From Pseudaeromonas sp963677375 (lineage in GTDB: Bacteria; Pseudomonadota; Gammaproteobacteria; Enterobacterales; Aeromonadaceae), in the NCBI GenBank assembly GCA_963677375.2, contig CAXXIF010000006.1:1-64000 (forward strand): 64,000 nt of DNA. Reading direction: 5' to 3'. Below, one piece after another: positions 35,306-44,352 of the stretch. The position numbers and the translations under genes are program-made. The number at the start of each line of letters is the position of its first letter. The stretch's first letter is position 1. Under the pieces are notes generated by a model, which worked only from the letters and a program-made list of their open reading frames with translations, searched no databases and was not told where the DNA came from.

Positions 35306-38248
35306 TTATGCCGAGGGGAGACCCAATAGCTGTTCCAGCTCGCGAGGCGGCAGCGGGCGGGAGCGCAGGAAACCCTGAAAGTTATCGCATCCCAGATCCC
35401 GCAACACCTGAAGTTGCTCTTCGGTTTCAACTCCCTCGGCGATCACCGAAAAATCCATCACTTCCGCTAGCGCCAAAACGGTTGCCACCAGCACCCGATC
35501 CTTATGATCCTCTGCTAACCGCATGATAAAACTGCGATCCAACTTCACCTCATTGACCGGCAACTCCTTGAGGTAGGCCAGGGAGGAATAGCCAGTTCCA
35601 AAATCATCGATGGATAAGCGTACTCCCAACAGACGAATGGCCTGCATCTTGCTGACGGTTTCGCGCAGATTTTCCAGCACGACTGACTCGGTGAGTTCGA
35701 GGAGCAGGCAGGAAGCCGGAATGCCGCTCTCCCGCATGATCTGCTCCAGTTGCGGTAAAAAATTTCGATGGTGAAATTGGCGGGCACTGACGTTGACCGA
35801 GATCGCAGGGAGCGTCATACCTATGCTCTGCCAGTACACAAACTGCGAGCAGGCCTGGCGCAGTACCCAGATCCCGATGTCATTGATCAGACTGGTTTCT
35901 TCAGCAACCGGGATAAACTCGGCGGGCGAGATATGTTGTCCCTGACTTTCCCAGCGCAACAGGGCTTCTGCCCCCACCAGCTCTCCGGTGTTGACCGAAA
36001 ATTGGGGTTGATAATACAGTTGGAAGGCGTGCAACCGCAGGGCATCCCGCAACTGGTTGTTCAACTCCAGGCGTCGCAGGGCGGCTCTGCCCATATCACT
36101 GGTAAAGAAGGCATGACCCCCGCCACTCTGGCGCTTGGCAATATGAACCGCCGTATCTGCCTGTTGCATGACTTCGGCATAGGTCACCTCATTCGGGAAC
36201 AGGCTAATACCTAGCGTACTGGTGACATGCAGAGTGATACCGCCAATTTCAAATGGCTGGCTAAACAGACTGTTGATCTCCTGAACCAGATATTCACACT
36301 GAATTCGCGCCGAGACCAGGCTTGAACCCAGATCCTTGGCCAGCAGGGCAAACTGATCTCCCGAAGCGCGAGCCAGCAACAGATGCTGTCCAACGCTGTT
36401 TTGCAGCCGCACTACGATGGCTTTTAGTAACTGGTCACCTACGGTATGTCCCAGTGAGTCATTGATGTTTTTGAAGTGGTCGATATCCAGCAGGATCAGG
36501 GCACCAAAGAGATGACACTCGGTGGCCTCTTGCAATGCCACCTCCAAGTGCTCCAGCATGGCTCGCCGGTTGTAGATCGCGGTCAGATCATCGTAATAGG
36601 CAAGCTGCTCAATCTGCCGTTCATTCTGCTGGCGCTCGGTAATGTCCTCGACGGTACAGATATAATGGGTAATTTCCTCATGGCGACGAATGGTGGTGAT
36701 CGTCATCTGGACCGGGAAGTAGAAGCCGTCGGCCTTGAGAATTTTTTCTTCACCCTGCCAGTGATTCTGCCGTTTCAACGTCTGTTGCAGTGAGTTGTAA
36801 AACTCATCATCGTAAAAGCTGGGTCGCAACATCTTGATATGACGGCCAATAACCTCAGTCGGTGCAAAGTGGGTGATGGAGGTAAAGGCGAGGTTGACGC
36901 GCTCGATGAAGCCGAGGGCATCAATGACAATGACGGCCATTGGGGTTTCAAAGGCAGCCTTCGCCAGCTGTAACTCTTCTTCAAACCGGCGGCGCAGTAA
37001 CTCACCTCCGGTGCGATGTGCCGTCAGGTCGAGTACGGTTTCCAAGGCTTGTCTTTCCGCTGGCGGATTGCGGAACAGCAGACAGATCAGACCTATGAAT
37101 TGCTGATCCTCATCCAGCAGCGGGTAGCTTAAACAGGCCTCAAAAGTGCCATATTCGGGAAACAGTAGCCGAATCGACTTTAATCCATCGCCTTCAAAGC
37201 GATGGGACTGGGCACCCAGTAGCTGCTGCCAAGCTGGGTGCTGTAACGATAACTCCTGTTCCGACAACCAGCTTCCGCGATCGTAGCGCGTCACACTGGC
37301 TAGATGGGGCTGACCTTCACGCTCTAAGTGGCGCCAAATCAACACTTGGCTGGCCTGACACTGTTCGGCCAGTAATTGGGCCAGATCCGAAAAATAGGCG
37401 GTTCCACTTCGGCTGGCGATGCGGATATTGAAATCTTTTAACCAGAGCAGATCATCGGCCGCAGGCAACGGCGGGGAGGCCAAGAGCAGGCTCGCTGCTT
37501 TTTCGGCTAACTGAAAGGTGAGTGGCGGGAAGCTCTGCTGGAAGGATCGATACTCCAGGGTAATGAGGCCGGAGGGTACTCCGGATTGCTGCAGTAACAC
37601 ATCCAGACGGGCATGAATACCGTCCTCGGCCAGGTAGTGCTGGCTTTGTAGCATGGGCTGGTGAGCCATGTCGGAGAAACCGAGACTCCCTCGAGAGCGC
37701 AGAGCCTTGAGGTAACGGCCGTCTAGTGTCTGGGCGGGAGGAAGAGGCCCACACCCAAGCATGAACAGCGGCGACATGAGCTGGTTGTCCAGACCCCACA
37801 GAAGCAGCCGTTCACATCCGGTTGCTTCAAACAGGGTTTGCAGAATGCGTCGATTCCGCTCTACACCGGAACTGAGCTTGGCCTGTTTATCCAGTTCCAG
37901 GATCTCCAGTGCTTGTATTGGGCTATTGCCAGTTGTACTGAGTAACGGATGGACAACCAGTATCCATTCCGGGTAGCGGTCGGGTATGAATTGCAACAAC
38001 CAGAGCGTATCGTGTCGTGCAAGCTGCACGCAGCCGGCCTGTTTTTTATCCAGCAACTGATTGATCTCGCTAGCTTCATCGGAGGGCAGTTGTTCAGGCC
38101 AGGGCTGTCCGGGGAAGGGACAGACAGCATCAGGAACCACAGACGTTCCAATGGGAGTTAACTGACGGTTCAGTATGTCCAGTCTCAGTAAACCGGGCCC
38201 CGAAAACGACTGTTGAGGCGAAACCATGCTTGGTGCCGGAAGTTGCAT
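35306..38248 (-). CDS. GAF/PAS/GGDEF/EAL c-di-GMP phosphodiesterase
   Basis: A 980-residue soluble signalling protein. The N-terminal half appears to hold GAF-like sensor regions (about 130-430), followed by a PAS domain (about 440-560, ending HYICTVEDITERQQNE). A GGDEF domain (about 565-725) has the degenerate signature ASGDQF, so cyclase activity is not expected. The EAL domain (about 735-975) keeps the catalytic set: EALLRW, VNVSARQ, LELTES, IDDFGTGYSSL, VKLDRSF, AEGVET and QGFLRSRPL. It should therefore hydrolyse c-di-GMP, possibly with GTP sensing by the GGDEF domain. The ATG at 38248 is used. It is divergent from the CoA-disulfide reductase gene. Confidence 0.9.
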   Translation of the reverse strand: MQLPAPSMVSPQQSFSGPGLLRLDILNRQLTPIGTSVVPDAVCPFPGQPWPEQLPSDEASEINQLLDKKQAGCVQLARHDTLWLLQFIPDRYPEWILVVHPLLSTTGNSPIQALEILELDKQAKLSSGVERNRRILQTLFEATGCERLLLWGLDNQLMSPLFMLGCGPLPPAQTLDGRYLKALRSRGSLGFSDMAHQPMLQSQHYLAEDGIHARLDVLLQQSGVPSGLITLEYRSFQQSFPPLTFQLAEKAASLLLASPPLPAADDLLWLKDFNIRIASRSGTAYFSDLAQLLAEQCQASQVLIWRHLEREGQPHLASVTRYDRGSWLSEQELSLQHPAWQQLLGAQSHRFEGDGLKSIRLLFPEYGTFEACLSYPLLDEDQQFIGLICLLFRNPPAERQALETVLDLTAHRTGGELLRRRFEEELQLAKAAFETPMAVIVIDALGFIERVNLAFTSITHFAPTEVIGRHIKMLRPSFYDDEFYNSLQQTLKRQNHWQGEEKILKADGFYFPVQMTITTIRRHEEITHYICTVEDITERQQNERQIEQLAYYDDLTAIYNRRAMLEHLEVALQEATECHLFGALILLDIDHFKNINDSLGHTVGDQLLKAIVVRLQNSVGQHLLLARASGDQFALLAKDLGSSLVSARIQCEYLVQEINSLFSQPFEIGGITLHVTSTLGISLFPNEVTYAEVMQQADTAVHIAKRQSGGGHAFFTSDMGRAALRRLELNNQLRDALRLHAFQLYYQPQFSVNTGELVGAEALLRWESQGQHISPAEFIPVAEETSLINDIGIWVLRQACSQFVYWQSIGMTLPAISVNVSARQFHHRNFLPQLEQIMRESGIPASCLLLELTESVVLENLRETVSKMQAIRLLGVRLSIDDFGTGYSSLAYLKELPVNEVKLDRSFIMRLAEDHKDRVLVATVLALAEVMDFSVIAEGVETEEQLQVLRDLGCDNFQGFLRSRPLPPRELEQLLGLPSA

Positions 38249-38307
38249 AAAATCAATGAACTATAATGAGGCGACTTCCCTTAAGCATACCTGATCCCAC
38301 CCGTCAG

Positions 38308-38323
38308 GCAATCTTAAGATTGC
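38308..38323. promoter_or_regulatory. Perfect 16-bp palindrome upstream of the persulfide reductase gene
   Basis: GCAATCTTAAGATTGC, with a second small dyad TCTAA-A-TTAGA at 38326-38336, in the 129-base divergent gap. The position suits a repressor or activator site. Confidence 0.5.
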
Positions 38324-38377
38324 GCTCTAAATTAGAAGTGTCTAAAGTAGTGCCATTCACAGTTAGAGGATCAACAC

Positions 38378-40084
38378 ATGACCAAGATCGTCATTGTCGG
38401 TGGTGTTGCCGGTGGTGCATCTGCCGCCGCAAGAGCTCGCCGTTTATCAGAAAGTGCCGAAATCATAGTTCTGGAGCGTGGCGAACACGTGTCGTTTGCC
38501 AACTGCGGGCTGCCTTACCATATTGGCGGTGATATTCAAAAACGCGATGCTCTGCTATTACAAACACCAACTAGCTTCAAACGACGCTTTAATGTGGATG
38601 TGCGTGTCCAACATGAAGTGGTCTCCATCGATCGCCACGCCAAGACAGTGACGGTCAAGGAGGTCATCACCGGACGTCTCTATATTGAAAGCTATGACCA
38701 TCTGCTTTTGAGCCCTGGCGCCGCTCCCATTCGTCCTCCCATCCCGGGGCTGGATAGTTCAGGCGTGTTTGCCTTACGAAATATCCCCGATATGGATCGC
38801 ATCATGATGGCGCTGGAAGAGCAGCGGCCAACCCATGCTACCGTGGTCGGTGGTGGTTTCATCGGTCTGGAAATGGTGGAGGCCTTGCATCAACGGGGCA
38901 TAGCCGTGACTCTGCTGGAATTGGCTGACCAGGTGATGGCTCCGGTCGATAAAGAGATGGCAAATCTGGTCCATCAGACCCTGGTACAGCACGAGATCGA
39001 TCTGCGTTTGAATACCGGATTGACCCGCGTGAGTCAGACATTAGAGTCGGTGCCAGAGCCAGAAGCCACGGGTGACTACAAGGCCGTGGCTCCGAATCAT
39101 GTACTGGAGTTGTCCTTGAGCAACGGGACTAGCTTGAGCACAGGGTTGTTGATTCTGGCGATCGGGGTCAAGCCGGAGACTTTGCTGGCTGCGCAAGCAG
39201 GTCTGGAATTAGGACCGCGCGGTGGTATTCGGGTGGATGAGGGAATGCGCACCTCGGACCCGGCCATCTATGCTGTGGGCGATGCGGTTGAAACCGCTGA
39301 GTTCGTGACAGGCAAGCCAGGGCTGATGCCCTTGGCCGGGCCCGCGAACCGGCAGGGGCGTATGGCGGCGGATAACATGCTGGGTCGCAAGGTGACCTAC
39401 AAGCGGACCCAGGGTACGGCGATTTGCAAGGTGTTTGATCTGGCGGTAGCCAGCACCGGTCTCAATGAGAAGAGCCTGATCCGTTCCGGTATGGCGTACC
39501 AGAAGATCTATGTGCATCCAGCCAGTCATGCCAGCTATTATCCCGGGGCGCAACCGGTCAGTTTCAAACTGCTGTTTGATCCTGACAATGGGCGGATACT
39601 CGGCGGCCAAGCCATTGGCAAAGATGGTGTCGACAAGCGCATCGACGTGCTGGCTGTGGCGATGAGAGCTGGTTTGAGCGTCATGGAGCTGGAAGATCTG
39701 GAATTAACTTATGCTCCGCCCTTTGGCTCGGCGCGCGATGTGATCAATCAGGCCGGCATGGTGGCCGCCAACGTGATCAAGGGCGATGAGGTGGTCTGCC
39801 ACAGTGAGGAAGTTCTGGCTCTGCAGCCCGATCAACTGATTTTGGATGTGCGCAACCCTGGCGAGCTGACAACCAATGGTCAGATCCCGGGAGCCATCAA
39901 TATTCCGGTCGATGAACTGCGCTCCCGTTTGGGTGAGTTGCCCAAGGACAAGGAGATCCTGATCACCTGTCAGGTTGGTTTGCGCGGACATGTTGCCTAT
40001 CGCATGTTGGCCAATGCTGGCTTCAAGGCTCGCAATCTCTCGGGTGGTTTCAAGACATTCCAGATGGTGACCGCCACGTATTAA
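38378..40084 (+). CDS. FAD-dependent CoA-disulfide/persulfide reductase with rhodanese domain
   Basis: A 568-residue flavoprotein of the CoA-disulfide reductase/NADH oxidase group fused to a C-terminal rhodanese domain. The FAD fold begins IVIVGGVAGGASAAAR. The redox cysteine C43 is in SFANCGLPY. The NAD(P)H fold is VVGGGFIGLEM and a second FAD motif is AIYAVGDAVE. The rhodanese domain (about 470-568) has the active cysteine in TCQVGLRG. Such proteins reduce CoA persulfides or polysulfide in sulfur respiration or sulfide handling, and an NADH-dependent persulfide reductase of this architecture is known in Shewanella. The ATG follows GAGGA. Confidence 0.88.
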   Translation: MTKIVIVGGVAGGASAAARARRLSESAEIIVLERGEHVSFANCGLPYHIGGDIQKRDALLLQTPTSFKRRFNVDVRVQHEVVSIDRHAKTVTVKEVITGRLYIESYDHLLLSPGAAPIRPPIPGLDSSGVFALRNIPDMDRIMMALEEQRPTHATVVGGGFIGLEMVEALHQRGIAVTLLELADQVMAPVDKEMANLVHQTLVQHEIDLRLNTGLTRVSQTLESVPEPEATGDYKAVAPNHVLELSLSNGTSLSTGLLILAIGVKPETLLAAQAGLELGPRGGIRVDEGMRTSDPAIYAVGDAVETAEFVTGKPGLMPLAGPANRQGRMAADNMLGRKVTYKRTQGTAICKVFDLAVASTGLNEKSLIRSGMAYQKIYVHPASHASYYPGAQPVSFKLLFDPDNGRILGGQAIGKDGVDKRIDVLAVAMRAGLSVMELEDLELTYAPPFGSARDVINQAGMVAANVIKGDEVVCHSEEVLALQPDQLILDVRNPGELTTNGQIPGAINIPVDELRSRLGELPKDKEILITCQVGLRGHVAYRMLANAGFKARNLSGGFKTFQMVTATY

Positions 40085-40110
40085 GCTCAGTTCGTTGCGG
40101 CTCATCATGC

Positions 40111-40138
40111 AAAAGGCCTCCAGATGGAGGCCTTTTGT
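40111..40138. terminator. Bidirectional intrinsic terminator
   Basis: AAAAGGCCTCC/GGAGGCCTTTT with a short loop, between the convergent persulfide reductase gene and the 40156-40803 gene. Confidence 0.85.
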
Positions 40139-40155
40139 ACTCTAGCCTGGGAATA

Positions 40156-40803
40156 TTATTCCGGGTCATCGGCATCGAGAAGATTGGCAAACGGATCATC
40201 CAGCTCCATGGTATTGAGTCGGGCGGTTTGGATGAAGAGCGGGGGTTGTCCTTTCAGCCCCCATACCGACAATTCACCAGCGAGAAACAGATGGCCGGGG
40301 TAAGACTCATCATCGCTCCGGAAATTGGCGATCTGGCTGCTATCGAAATCGACCTGATGGATGGTCAATACCGGTCTTAGGGCGAAGAACAAGTCCCGCG
40401 TCAGCTCGGTTCCCAGACTGACGGGGCGCCGGTCGGCATCAAATAGCCAATTTCCCTCACCTTGCATGTTATTGAAAAAACCACCGCGCTGTAAAAAGTA
40501 CTTGGCAAGCCGAATGGCATCGGCAATCAACATACCGGCATGTTGTGGATTGGGGCGCCAGAAGGTCAGCTCTTCAATCTGGGTCAGCGTTAACCATTCT
40601 TCAATCGGTTCCGGGGGGGTGACTTTTTCCCACAGCCTCTGTACTCCTAGCTGGATCTGCAGGGTGATATCTCCCAGCCGTTCGATAGCCTGCTCTGTTG
40701 GCATGTCGGGATCAGAGAGTAGATGGTTGACGGCAATGGCCGCTTGCACATTATCTGAGCTGGGTGTGTCGGTGTGGGATTGGTCATGCAGTGCGGGTTT
40801 CAT
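40156..40803 (-). CDS. Uncharacterised protein
   Basis: Not recognised. A 215-residue soluble protein with no signal peptide or membrane segment. The middle contains TQIEELTFWRPNPQHAGMLIADAIRLAKYFLQ, and the C-terminus is acidic (FANLLDADDPE). Composition and codon use look like the neighbours, so it is likely a real gene. It is downstream of the binding-protein gene on the same strand, 145 bases away. Convergent with the persulfide reductase. Confidence 0.65.
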   Translation of the reverse strand: MKPALHDQSHTDTPSSDNVQAAIAVNHLLSDPDMPTEQAIERLGDITLQIQLGVQRLWEKVTPPEPIEEWLTLTQIEELTFWRPNPQHAGMLIADAIRLAKYFLQRGGFFNNMQGEGNWLFDADRRPVSLGTELTRDLFFALRPVLTIHQVDFDSSQIANFRSDDESYPGHLFLAGELSVWGLKGQPPLFIQTARLNTMELDDPFANLLDADDPE

Positions 40804-40948
40804 CGTCTATAAATCCTCGGGGCGGTCAGCGGAGCCCGTGTCAGGCCATTCTATCTTTGAGCTTATATCAAGCTGATGGCGCGCCAAGTGAAATTGGACG
40901 GCCATACGGCAGATGTTCTAGCTTCTTCACATCTGCACGCGTGAGCGG

Positions 40949-41710
40949 TTAATCAATACGGGTGTAACTATCGAGCAACCGCTGGTAATCCCCGCGTTTT
41001 TTCATCTGTCGCAGGGCGTGATTGAACGCGGCCACAAAAGAAGGCTTGATGCTCTGCTTACTAAACATGAAAAATGCTGGGGCCGAGTAGATGGTGATCG
41101 GAGCAATTTTTATCTTGTGTTCCAGATGTTGCTGTTTCAAGCCCCAGGTGGTTGCCAACCAGTCCCCAAGAAAACCATTGATCCTGCCTTTTTGCAGTTT
41201 GGCGTAATTCAGATTCTCTACCAGAACCGGCTGGATATTGGGATGTTGCCGATAGGGTTCAAATTCCGGTCCGTAGTAGAAATCTTTGGTAATGCCGAAC
41301 AGGAAACCTTTTTCCAGCAAGGTGCCGATATTGGCTCCGGGGAGTGGGTGGTCAGATTGGATCCAGAGTTTGACCTGGCTCGGACTGTAGGCATCCGAAA
41401 AGTAGGCAAACTCGGACCGTTCTTCAGTGTAATAAGCTTCCATGGCGATATCGGATTCACCGATCTGGATCTCCTGAAGCTGGCGTCGCCAGGGACGGGG
41501 ACGAAATTGAATTTCGCAGCCCAGATCACCCATTACGGCTTGTAAAACCTCCACCGCAAAGCCATGGAGAGCACCGTCCCGACCTTGGAAATGATAAGGT
41601 GGCCAATCATCCCAACCGACCCGCAACGGGGTGGGGCATAGAGGATTCGCCGCGACTGGTGTGCCGACGAGAGCTGACAAGAGGAGTGTGAAATACCATA
41701 TGGCCTTCAT
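40949..41710 (-). CDS. Periplasmic amino-acid-type (family 3) solute-binding protein
   Basis: A 253-residue secreted protein with a signal peptide ending near VAA (residue 21). The fold matches the family 3 extracellular solute-binding domain: PLRVGWDDWPPYHFQGRDGALHGFAVEVLQAVM, RPWRRQLQEIQIGESDIAMEAYYTEERSEFAYFSDAY, and a second lobe ending RQMKKRGDYQRLLDSY. No ABC permease or ATPase genes are adjacent, so it may be an orphan sensor or use a transporter encoded elsewhere. It lies 130 bases downstream of the Anbu gene on the same strand and could share that transcript. Confidence 0.85.
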   Translation of the reverse strand: MKAIWYFTLLLSALVGTPVAANPLCPTPLRVGWDDWPPYHFQGRDGALHGFAVEVLQAVMGDLGCEIQFRPRPWRRQLQEIQIGESDIAMEAYYTEERSEFAYFSDAYSPSQVKLWIQSDHPLPGANIGTLLEKGFLFGITKDFYYGPEFEPYRQHPNIQPVLVENLNYAKLQKGRINGFLGDWLATTWGLKQQHLEHKIKIAPITIYSAPAFFMFSKQSIKPSFVAAFNHALRQMKKRGDYQRLLDSYTRID

Positions 41711-41840
41711 ACCGGATAATCCTGATTTTTTAGTCCGGAGCTCTGCCGAGTAAAGCAGAAAATAACTGTTTCGCTATGACATTCTGCACATTATTGGTCA
41801 GACCTGCTGCTGGATCACCAGGCTGTGAGTCTGGCGCGCT

Positions 41841-42569
41841 TTATCCCTGCTTGAGTAGCAGGGGAGGCAGCCGGTTGAATAATTGGACCAGCCCCTCGGA
41901 CCAAGCCTGGCGCAAGGCCATAAAATGCGGATGTTGTTCCGTGATGCGGTATTGTTGCTCCGCGGAAAAACTGCCCTGAGAATAGATCATCACATCCAGT
42001 GGTAAGCCGACGGAGAGATTGCTACGCAAGGTGGAGTCCAGCGAGATCAGGGCACATTGCATCGCCTGCTCCAGCGGGGTTTGATAATTCAATACCCGGT
42101 CAATGATCGGCTTGCCATATTTGCTCTCACCAATCTGGAAGTAGGGAGTATCCTCCGTCGCTTCAATGAAGTTGCCCTCGGGATAAATGTGAAACAAACG
42201 AGGTTCACTACCGCGAATCTGGCCGCCCAACAGCAGGTTGCAGCCAAAGTCCACACTCGTTTGCTGTTGGCCGCCATCCCGGGAGATAACTTCCCGCACC
42301 GTATTGCCGATCAGGGTAGCGGCATCGTAGAGGGAGCCTACATTCATCAGGTTCAGCTTTTCCTCCTGACAGCGCTGGCGTAATAAACTCAAGACACTCT
42401 GGGTGGTCGCCAGATTACCGGCGCTTTGTAGCACCAACACTCTCTCCCCTGGCTGGTGAAAGACGTTGAGCTTGCGAAATGTAGCAATATGGTCGACCCC
42501 GGCATTAGTGCGGGAGTCAGAGGCAAAGACCAGGCCACTGGCCAGGCGCATCGCGACGCAATAGGTCAT
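41841..42569 (-). CDS. Anbu: proteasome-type (ancestral beta subunit) peptidase
   Basis: A 242-residue member of the predicted proteasome-type protease family (Anbu), related to HslV and the 20S beta subunit. After removal of Met the N-terminal residue is threonine (TYCVAMR), the Ntn-hydrolase nucleophile. The canonical Asp17 is in FASDSRTNAG and Lys32 in FRKLNVF, counting Thr as 1. No regulatory ATPase gene is nearby. Anbu proteins are known to form ring or helical assemblies, but their natural substrates are unsettled. The gene is the fourth in an operon with a circularly permuted ATP-grasp, an alpha-E and a transglutaminase-like gene, a grouping seen in many bacteria. Confidence 0.92.
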   Translation of the reverse strand: MTYCVAMRLASGLVFASDSRTNAGVDHIATFRKLNVFHQPGERVLVLQSAGNLATTQSVLSLLRQRCQEEKLNLMNVGSLYDAATLIGNTVREVISRDGGQQQTSVDFGCNLLLGGQIRGSEPRLFHIYPEGNFIEATEDTPYFQIGESKYGKPIIDRVLNYQTPLEQAMQCALISLDSTLRSNLSVGLPLDVMIYSQGSFSAEQQYRITEQHPHFMALRQAWSEGLVQLFNRLPPLLLKQG

Positions 42570-42619
42570 GGTGCTCTCTCGATCAGGCGACCCGGTGACG
42601 GGTCGCGACTAGTTTCAGA

Positions 42620-43423
42620 TTATTGTGGGCGTTCTTGCTGCTGACCGATGAGATTCACCGCCGCATGAGCCAGCATGGCTTCACTGCCCCCTCCGTAACG
42701 GACACCTCGTACCGGGCAGGCATCCAGATAGTCAATACCGACCGCCAGCTTCAGATGCTGGGTCGGGGTCGTGCACTGATTGGTGACATCAAAGGTGTGC
42801 CAGTTATCCTGGTACCAGACCTCTGCCCACGCATGGGTTGCGACATGGCTGGATTCTGGAGTGTAAAGATAGCCACTGACATAGCGAGCCGGCAAACCCA
42901 GTGAGCGACAACAGGCCAGAAAGACATGGGTGTGATCCTGGCAGACGCCTTCTCCGGCGGCGAAAGAGTCGGCCGCCACTGAATCAACCCGTGTGGTCCC
43001 CGGGCTGTAGGGCATCAGGGCCAGCAACTCCTGCATCAGTGCCTCGAGGCCCTGTTGTGGTTGTTCCGGAGTGTAATAGCGCTCAGCCAGTTGACGGATG
43101 GCGGCATCGGGTTGGGTTAACGGGCTGTGTCGCAGAAAGATCAATGGCGACAGTACCGACTCCGGGATTTCAACCTCATCGAGAATTTCCACCACGCCCC
43201 GGGCATGGATATGAATGGCTTCGTGAGGTTGATCCAGCGTCAGCACATGTAACACATTGCCATAACTGTCGGTGGTACAAGTCGCGGTCTCGGGCAGATC
43301 AAGCTCCCAGGAGAGGATGCGCTGGCGATTGGAGTGCTGTGGTGTCAGGCGCAGGTACTGGGTACTGCGGCGGACTTCGCCCTGATACGCGTAATGGGTG
43401 TGATGCTCTATGGTCAGTTTCAT
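42620..43423 (-). CDS. Transglutaminase-like cysteine peptidase of the Anbu operon
   Basis: A 267-residue protein with the bacterial transglutaminase-like N-terminal domain (KLTIEHHTHYAYQGEVRRSTQYLRLTP) and a transglutaminase core. The catalytic triad is visible as C161 (GEGVCQDHTHVF), H197 (VATHAWAEVW) and D212 (FDVTNQ). Members of this group are more often peptidases than cross-linkers. It starts one base inside the alpha-E stop (TAATG) and ends 50 bases before Anbu. It presumably acts on the same substrate or tag as the ATP-grasp enzyme. Confidence 0.92.
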   Translation of the reverse strand: MKLTIEHHTHYAYQGEVRRSTQYLRLTPQHSNRQRILSWELDLPETATCTTDSYGNVLHVLTLDQPHEAIHIHARGVVEILDEVEIPESVLSPLIFLRHSPLTQPDAAIRQLAERYYTPEQPQQGLEALMQELLALMPYSPGTTRVDSVAADSFAAGEGVCQDHTHVFLACCRSLGLPARYVSGYLYTPESSHVATHAWAEVWYQDNWHTFDVTNQCTTPTQHLKLAVGIDYLDACPVRGVRYGGGSEAMLAHAAVNLIGQQQERPQ

Positions 43424-44352
43424 TAGGATGCCTCCAGATAGGCGCGGTGAATGCTTTCGGCAATCGCATTGATGTCATGCAGAAATTGATTCAGATAGTC
43501 GTGCAGTCCTTCGGCGAACAGGTCGCCTATGGTACCGAAGCGCAACTTGGCATGCTGGACCGCGGTCAATAACCGAGGCTCACGTCCGGTATCGCCTTCG
43601 ATCCGCGCCAGCAACTGTTCTACCTCTTCGACACTGGCGCGCAGGGAACGGGGGACTTCGCTGCGCAGGATCAGCAGTTCGGCCACCTGGTCCCGGGTCG
43701 GGCTCTGTTTATATAGTTCTTGATATGCTTCATAGGCGCCGACGGAACGTAGCAGGGCATTCCAGCGATAGAACTCCCGGACCGGGTCTTCATCCTCCTT
43801 CATCACCTGATACTTCACATCCAGAATGCGGGCGGTATTGTCGGCGCGTTCAATAAAGGTTCCCAGGCGAATGAATCGCAGGGTATCACTGCGCAAAATG
43901 GTACCAAAGGTGGCACCGCGAACCTGATGGGAGCGCTCCTTCACCCAATCAAAGAAGGCGACAGGGTCCAGCCCCGCAATCCCCCGCTTACGCAAGGCTC
44001 GTATCTCCAGCCAGGTGGCATTGAGACTTTCCCAGACTTCGCCACTGATGCGGCCGCGCACCGCATGTGCATTGTCGCGAGCCCCCCGGATGCAGTTGTA
44101 GATACTGCTGGGGTTCGCCTCGTCCAAGAGGAAAAACTCCAGCAAGTTGGGCATGTTGATCGAGTCGTAACGGGTCATATAGGGTTCATGAGTTCCCGTG
44201 ATGGTCAACGGGGCTATGAGCTCGCTATTGTCCGCATCCACCTGCGGCATCAACGACATGGAGTTGGTGACATCCAGCATCCGGGCAATATTTTCCGCGC
44301 GCTCCAGGTAGCGGGACATCCAGTACAGTTCACTGGCAGTGCGACTCAACAT
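43423..44352 (-). CDS. Alpha-E domain protein of the Anbu operon
   Basis: A 309-residue all-helical protein of the alpha-E family, starting MLSRTASELYWMSRYLERAENIARMLDVT. Conserved segments include NCIRGARDNAHAVRGRISGEVWE, FIRLGTFIERADNTARILDVKY and FRWNALL-like YRWNALLRSVGAYEAYQ. No catalytic motif is recognised; in this gene grouping it is thought to be a partner of the ATP-grasp protein. It overlaps the ATP-grasp end by seven bases and the transglutaminase start by one. Confidence 0.92.
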   Translation of the reverse strand: MLSRTASELYWMSRYLERAENIARMLDVTNSMSLMPQVDADNSELIAPLTITGTHEPYMTRYDSINMPNLLEFFLLDEANPSSIYNCIRGARDNAHAVRGRISGEVWESLNATWLEIRALRKRGIAGLDPVAFFDWVKERSHQVRGATFGTILRSDTLRFIRLGTFIERADNTARILDVKYQVMKEDEDPVREFYRWNALLRSVGAYEAYQELYKQSPTRDQVAELLILRSEVPRSLRASVEEVEQLLARIEGDTGREPRLLTAVQHAKLRFGTIGDLFAEGLHDYLNQFLHDINAIAESIHRAYLEAS

